NCBI GenBank assembly: GCA_029260335.1
Contig: JAJDDL010000475.1
Span: 1 to 7,057, forward strand
Reading direction: 5' to 3'
DNA from: Phycisphaerales bacterium
GTDB lineage: Bacteria; Planctomycetota; Phycisphaerae; Phycisphaerales; UBA1924
Length of the DNA stretch: 7,057 nucleotides
The translations under genes and the position numbers were made by a program. Shown piece by piece: positions 1-6,974 of this stretch. Below the pieces are notes generated by a model. That model made no database searches. It worked only from the letters and a program-made list of their open reading frames with translations, and was not told the DNA's origin. How positions within the stretch are numbered: the stretch's first letter is position 1; every line of letters begins with the position of its first letter.

Positions 1-1
1 C

Positions 2-2617
2 GACGCGCAGTCGGCTTGGCAGGTGCTCGTCGCAAGCAGCGCAGAACTGCTCGCTCAAGGACGCGGAGACCTTTGGGATTCTGGGAAAACCGTCGCGCGG
101 CGATCGCCATTTGTCACCTATGCCGGCCGGGCTCTCGCTCCAGGTCAGCGCTGCTATTGGAAGGTCCGCTGCTGGGATTCCCGCGATCGACCATCCGAGT
201 GGAGTGAATCTGCTTCGTGGGAGGCCGCCCCGCTCGACCGAGCCGCGTGGATGGGAGCACGCTGGATTGACGATGGGCGAGCAGACTCATCGACCGATGA
301 GGGCTTGTTCGAGCCCGACCCCGCGCCACTGATGCGGCGTGAGTTCAATCTCTCCAAGCCGGTGGTACGGGCCCGCATGCATGTAGCGGGGCTCGGTTGG
401 TGTGTGTCCACCCTGAACGGTCGCCGTGTTGGTGACCAAGTGCTCGATCCACCTTGGACCGCCTTTGACAAGCGCATTCTCTTCAGTACCCACGACGTGA
501 CCGAGCAACTCTCCACCGGAACGAACTGCATTGGCTTTGCACTCGGCAATGGCTGGTTCAACCCGCTCCCGCTCCGGATGTGGGGGCACCGGAATATCCG
601 CGACAGTCTCGCGATCGGCCGGCCGCGTGTCATTGCTTGCCTTGTGGCTGAGCATGCGGATGGAACCCGCACGATTGTCACTACGGACTCGAACTGGACG
701 ACCACCGGCGGCCCGACGATCCAGAACAACGTCTACCTGGGCGAGGTCCGCGATGCCCGACGAGAACTACCAGGCTGGGACCGAGCGGGGTTCGATGATT
801 CAGACTGGACCGCAGCCCGGGTTACGGATGACCCGCTCGAGCCGCTGCGTCCGCTAGCGATGCCGCCGGTTCGGGCGGGCGTTCCAGTTCCCGCACAGGC
901 CGTGACGACACCGGCTCCCGGGGTGTACATCGTGGACTTCGGACAAAACTTCACAGGAGTCCCCGAGATCACCGTGCGTGCCGCAGCCGGGACTCGGATC
1001 ACATTTCGGTATGGCGAGATCCTGCATCCGGACGGGTCGCTCAACCCACTCACCAGTGTTTGCGGACAGATCAAGGGTGCCCGCGAGGGACCCGATGGAC
1101 GCACCGTCTCGGTGGGCGGTCCGGGCGCTCCGAACGTCGCGTGGCAGCAGGATGTCTTCATCATCGGAAGCGACGGGCCCGAGGTCTTCCGCCCGGAGTT
1201 TACGTTCCACGGATTCCGCTTCATGGAAGTGACCGGGCTGAGCAACCCGCCCGACTCCGCCGATTGCCGAGGGTTACCGCTACATACCGACCTTGAGAGC
1301 GTCGGAACTTTCTCCTGCTCGAATGATCGCCTCAACCGGATCCAACAGATGTGTCGCCGGACATTCCTGGCCAATGCTGTGAGCGTCCAATCGGACTGCC
1401 CGCACCGTGAGCGATTTGCTTATGGAGGGGACATCGCGGCGACCAGCGAAGCGTTCCTGATGAACTTTGACATGGCGGGCTTTTACGCGAAGACTGTGCG
1501 TGACTGGGCCGATGGCGCGCGACCGGATGGCAGATTCACCGACACCGCGCCCTTTGTTGGCATCGACTATTGCGGCGTGGGCTGGGCGATGGTCCACCCG
1601 CTGCTCATTGAGCAACTGCATCAACACTATGGCGTCTATTCTCTGTTAGAGGAGCAGGTGCCGGTGGCACTCCGCTGGTTGGAGACTGAGGCGGTCGCCC
1701 GCAAGGATGGGCTGGTGATCAAGGGGCTCGGTGATCACGAGGCGCTGACTGGCGCAGGCGGGCCTGTCCTGACCACGCCGATGTTCATTGACGCGGCCCG
1801 CCGAATCGCACGGCTTTCGCGCCTGGTAGGAAGAGAAGCCGACGCCCACCGATGCGAACAACTGGCCGATGAGTCCGCCAAGGCCTGGGCCGACGCCTTT
1901 CTGATGATCGACACCGGCGACATCGGGGAAGGATCGCAATCTGAGTTGGCGTGCGCGTTGGGCTTTGGGGCCGTGCCACCGGCGGTTCATCCTCGGGTCT
2001 TCCAGCGGCTGCTCGAAGAAACCATGTCCGCCGACGGGCCGCGCCTGAGCACCGGAATCTTCGGCACCCGATTCTTGTTGGAGGAACTCTCGCATAGCCA
2101 ACGCAGCGACCTCGCCTACGCGCTCGCAAACCAAAGCACGTTTCCATCGTGGGGGTGGATGCTCGAGAACGACGCCACGACTCTCTGGGAGCACTGGGCC
2201 GGCAGCGACAACACCTTCTCCCACAGCCACCCCATGTTCGGCTCGGTCTCCGCTTGGTTCTTCCGTTGGCTCGGCGGGATCCAGCCGGCCAGCGACGCGG
2301 TGGGCTTTGACCGGATTGTGATCCGACCTCAAGTGGTCCCAGGCCTGGAGTGGGTGAACTGCTCGCATCGCTCGACTCGCGGTCTCATTGAATCGAACTG
2401 GTCCGCTTCGCCCTCGGAGTTGAAGTTTGAGATCGAGATTCCGCCGGATTCCAGAGCGATCATCGAGCTGCCGGCCCGTCCGGGGGACACGCTCCGTGAA
2501 GGCGGCAGCCTTGTGAGCGAAGTCGGTGAGATTGAGATCCTCGCATCCGGCCCGGCTACCCACCGCATCCAGGTCGGGAGCGGTCGCTATCGATTCACGA
2601 TCACCTCTGGCCAGTAA
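2..2617 (+). CDS. GH78 alpha-L-rhamnosidase, 5'-truncated by window edge
   Basis: Likely hydrolyses terminal alpha-L-rhamnose from plant, algal or microbial glycans by an inverting mechanism (family knowledge). The frame is open from nt 2 (871 codons before TAA at 2615), and the first residues AWQVLVASS match the usual start of the N-terminal beta domain. The true start is therefore upstream, probably by a few dozen codons, and the GTG at 23 is only an internal codon. A signal peptide cannot be judged. Order of parts: an N-terminal fibronectin-like strand region to about nt 235; Bac_rhamnosid_N (about 330-560, with WTAFDKRILF); a beta domain with VDFGQNFTG (about 930-965) and FTFHGFRFMEVTG (about 1200-1240); the (alpha/alpha)6 catalytic barrel from about 1290; and a C-terminal beta domain from about 2280. 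The barrel carries DCPHRERFAYGGD (1394-1432), with Glu 1409-1411 the likely general acid, and LENDATTLWEHW (2162-2197), with a Glu at 2165 or 2189 the likely general base. Assigning these residues rests on family analogy. Family call firm; exact substrate unknown. Confidence 0.93.
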   Translation, partial: DAQSAWQVLVASSAELLAQGRGDLWDSGKTVARRSPFVTYAGRALAPGQRCYWKVRCWDSRDRPSEWSESASWEAAPLDRAAWMGARWIDDGRADSSTDEGLFEPDPAPLMRREFNLSKPVVRARMHVAGLGWCVSTLNGRRVGDQVLDPPWTAFDKRILFSTHDVTEQLSTGTNCIGFALGNGWFNPLPLRMWGHRNIRDSLAIGRPRVIACLVAEHADGTRTIVTTDSNWTTTGGPTIQNNVYLGEVRDARRELPGWDRAGFDDSDWTAARVTDDPLEPLRPLAMPPVRAGVPVPAQAVTTPAPGVYIVDFGQNFTGVPEITVRAAAGTRITFRYGEILHPDGSLNPLTSVCGQIKGAREGPDGRTVSVGGPGAPNVAWQQDVFIIGSDGPEVFRPEFTFHGFRFMEVTGLSNPPDSADCRGLPLHTDLESVGTFSCSNDRLNRIQQMCRRTFLANAVSVQSDCPHRERFAYGGDIAATSEAFLMNFDMAGFYAKTVRDWADGARPDGRFTDTAPFVGIDYCGVGWAMVHPLLIEQLHQHYGVYSLLEEQVPVALRWLETEAVARKDGLVIKGLGDHEALTGAGGPVLTTPMFIDAARRIARLSRLVGREADAHRCEQLADESAKAWADAFLMIDTGDIGEGSQSELACALGFGAVPPAVHPRVFQRLLEETMSADGPRLSTGIFGTRFLLEELSHSQRSDLAYALANQSTFPSWGWMLENDATTLWEHWAGSDNTFSHSHPMFGSVSAWFFRWLGGIQPASDAVGFDRIVIRPQVVPGLEWVNCSHRSTRGLIESNWSASPSELKFEIEIPPDSRAIIELPARPGDTLREGGSLVSEVGEIEILASGPATHRIQVGSGRYRFTITSGQ

Positions 2618-2832
2618 GCTCCAAGCACTCGAGCGGGCTGGCGGCCAGGCGGTTGCCGCTCGGTCATAGACAGAAGAAACGGTTGGTCCAGGTCGCCAAG
2701 CCTCCTGAAGTCGGCGATCGCCGAAACTGCGTCGATCGCGCACCTGTCGATGATCCGGAAGAGCCCCTGTGGGCGCCTGGTCAGTAGAGTCTCGCAAATG
2801 AGCGAGCGATAGGTGCTCAGTCCCGCTAGCAT
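2587..2832 (-). CDS. Doubtful small ORF filling the gap, opposite strand
   Basis: An 81-codon frame runs from ATG (complement of 2830-2832) to TAG (complement of 2587-2589). It covers the whole gap and overlaps the rhamnosidase 3' end by 31 bp in a tail-to-tail arrangement. The predicted peptide is rich in Arg and Leu, has a plausible amphipathic middle (GLFRIIDRCAIDAV) and shows no motif I recognise. There is no Shine-Dalgarno sequence upstream of its start. Open frames of this length are common by chance in GC-rich DNA, so I list it only because it is the one candidate in the gap. Confidence 0.15.
   Translation of the reverse strand: MLAGLSTYRSLICETLLTRRPQGLFRIIDRCAIDAVSAIADFRRLGDLDQPFLLSMTERQPPGRQPARVLGAYWPEVIVNR
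2630..2662 (+). terminator. Possible weak hairpin terminator after rhamnosidase
   Basis: A 7-bp stem CGAGCGG (2630-2636) pairs with CCGCTCG (2656-2662), starting 12 nt after the rhamnosidase stop. The 19-nt loop holds a smaller CTGG-cgg-CCAG hairpin (2638-2648). No T-tract follows, so this is not a classic intrinsic terminator. The position just after a stop codon is the main support. In GC-rich DNA such a stem can arise by chance. Confidence 0.3.
2711..2724. repeat. Perfect 14-bp palindrome TCGGCGATCGCCGA
   Basis: The sequence equals its own reverse complement over 14 bp and sits about 115 bp before the FDH start, inside the non-coding gap. It contains the octamer GCGATCGC in the form GGCGATCGCC. 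A symmetric site at this position could be a dimeric regulator's operator for the FDH pair. It could equally be one instance of the CGATCG motif that recurs through the window. The symmetry is seen directly; any regulatory role is inference. Confidence 0.4.
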
Positions 2833-2838
2833 CTGATC

Positions 2839-4284
2839 ATGGGACGAGGGGTGTCAAGAGAGCCCAGGTCAGTCGAGAGCTTTTATCACCTCGACTCGCT
2901 GTCCTCACAAGATCTGAGTTGTCGCGGCTTGGCTTGCTTTGCTGCGCGAGCGGACGACCCAGGTGCTTGGAAGCGTGCATGTCTGAGGCAATCACCGTTG
3001 TACTGCCTAGGAAGGTGCTATGACGCGACGGCAGACTCTTGCGCGGCATCAACGCCCACGGTTCGAGTGGCCAGTTCGTCGCCGGTGCTCCTCGCGAACA
3101 TCTTGGAAGGTGGTGTGTTCGATCTCGACGCCTATCTGGCTCAAGGTGGTGGAGAGAGTGGTGAACGAGCCCAATCGATTCCGGTTGAGGACCTGGTTTC
3201 ACTCATCTCAGAGTCCGGCTTGCGCGGACGAGGCGGCGCGGGTTATCCTGCGGGACAAAAGTGGGCCAGCATCGCGGCGATGGGGGGCGAACCTGTCATC
3301 GTGGTCAATGCCGACGAAGGAGATCCTGGCGCGTTCAGCGACAAGGTGCTTCTGGAGCACGACCCATTCCTCCTCCTTGAGGCGATTTCCATCGCGGCAC
3401 GCGCGCTCGGGACACGCGAGGCAATCATCTACCTTCGGTGTGAGTATCCGAACGCCGCTTCGGTGTTGCGACGGGCGATCGATAAGACTCTCGATGCAGG
3501 GTGGCTGGGCGATCTGTCGATCGAACTTGTCATCGGTCGCGGGAGCTACGTGTGCGGGGAGGAAACGGCGCTGCTGAATGCTCTGGAGGGGCGTCGTCCG
3601 TTTGTGCGAGCAAGGCCGCCCTACCCGTCGGAGCACGGGTTGCACGGGCGTCCAACCCTGGTTCACAATGTCGAGACGCTCTGTGCTGTTCCATGGATCG
3701 TGCGGCATGGGGCTGAGGCCTATCGCGCGTTGGCGAGTTGTGAGACCAGCGCCGGCACTAAGTTGGTGTCGCTGAACTCGCTCTTTCGAAGACCTGGGCT
3801 CGTCGAGATTCCCTTCGGCATGCCCGTCCGCAGCATCTACGAGGACATCGGCGGCGGTCTCAGGCGTGGGGAACTGATGGGCATCATGGTGGGCGGCCCG
3901 CTCGCCGGGCTTCTGCCTCCCAGCCTTCTGGATACCCCCTTCACGTACGAACACCTGCAAGACGTGGGGTGTGATGTCGGGCACGGGGGAGTCATCGCGT
4001 TCGCGGATGACACCGATCTTCTCTCGCTCATCGCGGAGGTATTCCGATTTGGGACAATCGAGTCTTGCGGTCTGTGCGTTCCCTGCCACCTTGGATCGGA
4101 AGAGCTCTTGGAAGCCTTTGACCGCCTGTTGAACGGCGGGAGCGGGATTGGTCGAGATCGATGGACTCAGTTGATTGATGCGCTCGAGCAGACGAGCCTC
4201 TGCGGGCACGGCAGCGGCCTCGCGGAGTTCGCACGCTCTGTTGAGCGTCATTATCCAGAGGAGTTGGCCGCATGCCTGGGGTAG
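2839..4284 (+). CDS. fdhB: NAD-linked formate dehydrogenase beta subunit (NuoF/FdsB-like)
   Basis: Diaphorase subunit of 481 residues that would take electrons from the catalytic subunit through iron-sulfur clusters to FMN and reduce NAD+. Residues ~15-65 carry CRGLAC (C28, C33) and CLGRC (C56, C60), the Cx4C and Cx3C spacings of a NuoE-type [2Fe-2S] site, but with only 22 residues between the pairs. The NuoF core follows: GLRGRGGAGYPAGQKW (127-142) and NADEGDPGAFSD (157-168) for FMN/NADH, YVCGEETALL (237-246), then an SLBB domain from about GTKLVSLN (306). The C-terminal [4Fe-4S] (N3-type) ligands are C410, C413 and C416 (CGLCVPC) plus C455. No signal peptide or membrane helix is seen, so it is cytoplasmic. 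ATG 2839 is the first start after an in-frame TAG at 2827 and keeps the whole cysteine-bearing N-terminus, although it lacks a visible ribosome binding site. It overlaps the next gene by 13 bp. It could instead partner a different oxidoreductase, but the adjacent FDH gene makes this assignment strong. Confidence 0.9.
   Translation: MGRGVSREPRSVESFYHLDSLSSQDLSCRGLACFAARADDPGAWKRACLRQSPLYCLGRCYDATADSCAASTPTVRVASSSPVLLANILEGGVFDLDAYLAQGGGESGERAQSIPVEDLVSLISESGLRGRGGAGYPAGQKWASIAAMGGEPVIVVNADEGDPGAFSDKVLLEHDPFLLLEAISIAARALGTREAIIYLRCEYPNAASVLRRAIDKTLDAGWLGDLSIELVIGRGSYVCGEETALLNALEGRRPFVRARPPYPSEHGLHGRPTLVHNVETLCAVPWIVRHGAEAYRALASCETSAGTKLVSLNSLFRRPGLVEIPFGMPVRSIYEDIGGGLRRGELMGIMVGGPLAGLLPPSLLDTPFTYEHLQDVGCDVGHGGVIAFADDTDLLSLIAEVFRFGTIESCGLCVPCHLGSEELLEAFDRLLNGGSGIGRDRWTQLIDALEQTSLCGHGSGLAEFARSVERHYPEELAACLG
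4257..4263 (+). promoter_or_regulatory. Ribosome binding site of the FDH alpha gene
   Basis: AGAGGAG lies 8 nt before the ATG at 4272, inside the last codons of the beta-subunit gene. This supports ATG 4272 as the real start and indicates translational coupling of the two FDH subunits. Confidence 0.75.
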
Positions 4285-6974
4285 ATCGCACGGTTTCGGT
4301 GACGATCAACGGAGTCGCCCGTGAGCACGACGAGGGCGCGACGCTGCTCGACGCGATGAAGGCCGCGGGCGTGGATGTGCCGCATCTCTGTCACGATGAT
4401 CGCCTGGCGCCGATCGGCGCATGCCGGCTCTGTATTGTGAGTGTTGATGGGTTTGGGCGACCCGTGACCGCATGCAACACGCCGGTGCGAGACGGGATGG
4501 CGATACATACGCACACGCCCGAGTTGGAGGCGCTGCGTCGAACCAATCTGTCTTTGATCGCGGATCGTTATCCTTTGACAATCGCGGATGATGAGCCAGG
4601 CCTGGCCTTTGGCGAACTTCTTGCGACCTACAAAGTGTCGGCGGGCGGTCAGATTCCGGATACGGTTTTTCGCGACGAGTCACACCCGTACCTTGCTATT
4701 GACATGGAACGCTGCATCCACTGCTACCGATGCGTTCGCATTTGCGAGCAGGTCGAGGGCGCGGACGTGTGGCAGGTATGGGGGCGGGGCGCGGAGACGG
4801 CCGTCGCGCCGCGGGACAGGCTGAGCCTGCTTGACGCCGGTTGCACAAGCTGCGGCGCGTGCGCCGACACCTGTCCAACCGGCGCAATCGCCGACAAGCG
4901 GGCCCGTCCGGCGGATCAATGGACGCGGAGCACCTGCGTGTACTGCGGCGTCGGTTGCCAGATGGAGGTGGGTGACGCCGATGGGCAGATCGTTACGGTG
5001 CGTCCTGCGAAGTCGGTGGTAAACCAGGGACACCTGTGCGTCAAAGGCCGCTATGCCTTTGAGTTCAATCGTTCCGACGATCGTGTCATTACCCCGATGA
5101 TCCGATCCGGTGACCGCTGGAGCGAGGTGTCGTGGGACGATGCGCTCGATGAAACGGCGGCACGTCTCCAGGCGATCCTCGACCGCGAGCCGCCGGATGG
5201 GGGGCCGGATGCCATCGGAATCCTTGGCTCGGCCCGAGCGACCAACGAAGAGAACTACTACGCGCAGAAGTTTGCCCGAGTCGTCGTCGGCACCAACAAC
5301 GTCGACTGCTGCGGTCGCGTGTGCCACCAGCCGACCGCCAAAGCCATGAAGATGATGCTTGGGACGGGCGCTGCGACGAACAGTTTCGATGATATCGAGC
5401 GTGCAAAGACGATCTTCATCGCCGGCTGTAATCCGCTTGAGAACCATCCGATCGTCGGTGCGAGGATTCGCCAAGCGGTGCGGCGCGGCGCGAAGCTCAT
5501 CGTGCTCGATCCGCGGCGGACCGCCTTGGCCGAGATCGCCGATGTCCATCTTGCCGTGCGACCCGGGAGGAACATCCCGCTCCTTGGCGCGCTCGCATCG
5601 GTCATCCTTGCGGAGTCACTAGTTGATCGAGAGTTCTTGGCATCGCGAGTGGACGGGGTGGACGAGTATGTCCGATCGCTCCAAAGCTTCGATCCCGATG
5701 ATATCGCTCAAGCCTGCGGTGTGTCGGCCCAGGACATCCGATCGGCCGCTCGATTGTACGCGACGTGCAATCCTTCCATGTGCTTTCATGGGCTGGGAAT
5801 CACCGAGCACTTGCAGGGCACCGACGGCGTGAGCATGCTCGTCAATCTCGCGCTGCTGACCGGTAATATCGGAAAACCGGGCACGGGCATCAACCCGCTG
5901 CGCGGCCAGAACAACGTGCAGGGCTCGGCGCACATGGGATGCGAGCCGCGCCTGTTAGCCGGCGGGCAGCCATTGCGAGATCCAGAAGTGCTCAGTAAGT
6001 TCCAAAGCGCCTGGGGCGTCACCCTGCCCACCGGACGAGGCCTCAATCTTCTCGAGATGATGGATAACGCAACCGCCGGCTCGTTCAAGGCGCTCTGGGC
6101 GTTCGGTTACGACGTGTACCTGACCCTCGCGAATGAAGCGGCCACCGCGCGCGCAATGAGTAAGCTCGAGCTGGTCGTGGTTCAGGATCTTTTCATGAAC
6201 AAGACCGCCGAGCGATTCGGCCACATCTTTCTGCCGGCGGCGTCGGTCTTCGAGAAGGACGGCACGTTCATGAACTCCGACCGACGCGTCCAGCGCGTGC
6301 GCCGGGTTCTCTCGCCGGCTGGTCAGTCGAGGCCGGATTCCTGGATCTTCGCCCAAGTCGCCAAGAGGCTGGGTTACAGTGCGCACTTCGAGCATCCGAG
6401 CGCAGAGGCAATCTGGGATGAAATCCGCTCGGTATGGCCCGCCGGCGCAGGCTTGAGTTATGCGCGGCTCGATCGAGATTTGCCGGGCGCGCCCCAGTGG
6501 CCGTGCCCAGATGAGGAGCATCCGGGCACGCCAATGCTTCATCAGGAGCGATTCGCACACGCCGAGCGGGCGTCGCTTCGACCCGTTGCGTTCACGCCCA
6601 GCCCCGAGAAGATCGATCCGGCGTATCCATACCGCCTGACGACGGGGCGTCACCTGCATCAGTTCAACGCGGGCACCATGACCCGGCGCACCCCCAACAT
6701 CCAACTGCGCTCGACCGATGAACTGGAGATCTCGCCTGTGGACGCCGAGGCCCTGGGCTTGCAGAGCGGCGATTGGGCAACGGTACAGAGCCGGCACGGG
6801 CAGATCGACCTGCCTGTTCGTGTGCTCGACCGCATCCGTCCGGGGGATCTATTCACAACGTTTCACGATCCGGATCTGTTCGTGAATCGAGTCACGTCTT
6901 CGGTCCGCGATCGCTCCGAGAAGACGCCGGAGTACAAGTTCACGGCGGTCACAATCACGGCTCGGGATTCCTGA
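4272..6974 (+). CDS. fdhA: Formate dehydrogenase alpha subunit, Mo/W-bisMGD, Cys-type
   Basis: Catalytic subunit of 900 residues, expected to oxidise formate to CO2 and pass electrons to the upstream NuoF-like partner. N-terminal [2Fe-2S] domain: C40, C51, C54, C68. A double [4Fe-4S] ferredoxin follows: C148, C151, C154, C158 and C191, C194, C197, C201. The molybdopterin oxidoreductase core starts with C222, C225, C229, C256 for the proximal [4Fe-4S], then K258 (like K44 of E. coli FdhF). The active site is NNVDCCGRVCHQPT: C351 aligns with Sec140 of FdhF, H352 with His141, and R544 (PLRGQNNVQG) with Arg333. The codon for C351 is TGC. A C-terminal molydop-binding domain runs from about 785 to the end (YRLTTGRHLHQFNAG). 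No Tat signal, so cytoplasmic. Odd points: no cysteine between 68 and 148, so the His-Cys3 cluster of NuoG/FdsA is missing; and FGYDV (611-615) stands where FdhF has MGEDP. Mo versus W cannot be told. A CO2-reducing role is possible. Confident in the family; the physiological direction is inferred. Confidence 0.93.
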   Translation: MPGVDRTVSVTINGVAREHDEGATLLDAMKAAGVDVPHLCHDDRLAPIGACRLCIVSVDGFGRPVTACNTPVRDGMAIHTHTPELEALRRTNLSLIADRYPLTIADDEPGLAFGELLATYKVSAGGQIPDTVFRDESHPYLAIDMERCIHCYRCVRICEQVEGADVWQVWGRGAETAVAPRDRLSLLDAGCTSCGACADTCPTGAIADKRARPADQWTRSTCVYCGVGCQMEVGDADGQIVTVRPAKSVVNQGHLCVKGRYAFEFNRSDDRVITPMIRSGDRWSEVSWDDALDETAARLQAILDREPPDGGPDAIGILGSARATNEENYYAQKFARVVVGTNNVDCCGRVCHQPTAKAMKMMLGTGAATNSFDDIERAKTIFIAGCNPLENHPIVGARIRQAVRRGAKLIVLDPRRTALAEIADVHLAVRPGRNIPLLGALASVILAESLVDREFLASRVDGVDEYVRSLQSFDPDDIAQACGVSAQDIRSAARLYATCNPSMCFHGLGITEHLQGTDGVSMLVNLALLTGNIGKPGTGINPLRGQNNVQGSAHMGCEPRLLAGGQPLRDPEVLSKFQSAWGVTLPTGRGLNLLEMMDNATAGSFKALWAFGYDVYLTLANEAATARAMSKLELVVVQDLFMNKTAERFGHIFLPAASVFEKDGTFMNSDRRVQRVRRVLSPAGQSRPDSWIFAQVAKRLGYSAHFEHPSAEAIWDEIRSVWPAGAGLSYARLDRDLPGAPQWPCPDEEHPGTPMLHQERFAHAERASLRPVAFTPSPEKIDPAYPYRLTTGRHLHQFNAGTMTRRTPNIQLRSTDELEISPVDAEALGLQSGDWATVQSRHGQIDLPVRVLDRIRPGDLFTTFHDPDLFVNRVTSSVRDRSEKTPEYKFTAVTITARDS
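4407..4420. repeat. Perfect 14-bp palindrome GCGCCGATCGGCGC inside fdhA
   Basis: A second fully symmetric 14-bp sequence centred on CGATCG. It lies in the coding sequence of the alpha subunit's [2Fe-2S] domain, covering the APIGA residues just before C51. In mRNA it could form a short stem. Because it encodes a conserved segment, chance plus codon choice is the simplest explanation. Confidence 0.35.

Larger units (their letters stand above)
2618..2838. other. Intergenic gap between rhamnosidase and FDH genes
   Basis: These 221 bp separate the rhamnosidase stop from the first FDH start. They contain a GC-rich hairpin just after the rhamnosidase stop, a perfect 14-bp palindrome near the middle, and a marginal minus-strand reading frame that spans nearly the whole gap. 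I see no convincing sigma-70 type -35/-10 pair and no Shine-Dalgarno sequence before the ATG at 2839. The promoter of the FDH pair should lie here if the two blocks are transcribed separately, but I cannot place it. Confidence 0.6.

Noticed and set aside
23..25. GTG at 23 as the start of the rhamnosidase
   Set aside because: The frame is open upstream to the window edge and encodes conserved N-terminal residues (AWQ before VLVASS), so this is an internal Val codon.
1646..2797. Long minus-strand open frame (383 codons) opposite the rhamnosidase
   Set aside because: It runs antisense to a clear GH78 coding frame, and its translation is Arg/Pro-rich with no recognisable motif. A shadow frame from GC-rich codon bias.
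2851..2853. GTG at 2851 as an alternative start for the NuoF-like gene, with GGACGAGGG before it
   Set aside because: The purine-rich stretch abuts the GTG with no spacing, so it cannot act as a normal ribosome binding site. ATG 2839 is only four codons upstream, so the protein is hardly affected.
3208..4251. Minus-strand open frame (347 codons) opposite the NuoF-like gene
   Set aside because: The + strand holds complete NuoF motifs over this span; the antisense translation resembles no protein family.
5322..5324. Possible selenocysteine at the FDH active site
   Set aside because: The metal-ligand codon is TGC (cysteine). No in-frame TGA lies in the active-site region, and no SECIS element is needed.
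4680..5549. Minus-strand open frame (289 codons) opposite the FDH alpha gene
   Set aside because: The + strand encodes the ferredoxin and molybdopterin motifs here. A further antisense frame at 5955-6797 is rejected for the same reason.
2839..6974. Interpretation as complex I (NuoF plus NuoG)
   Set aside because: The second protein keeps the complete FDH active site (C351, H352, R544) that NuoG lacks, and no other nuo genes are adjacent.
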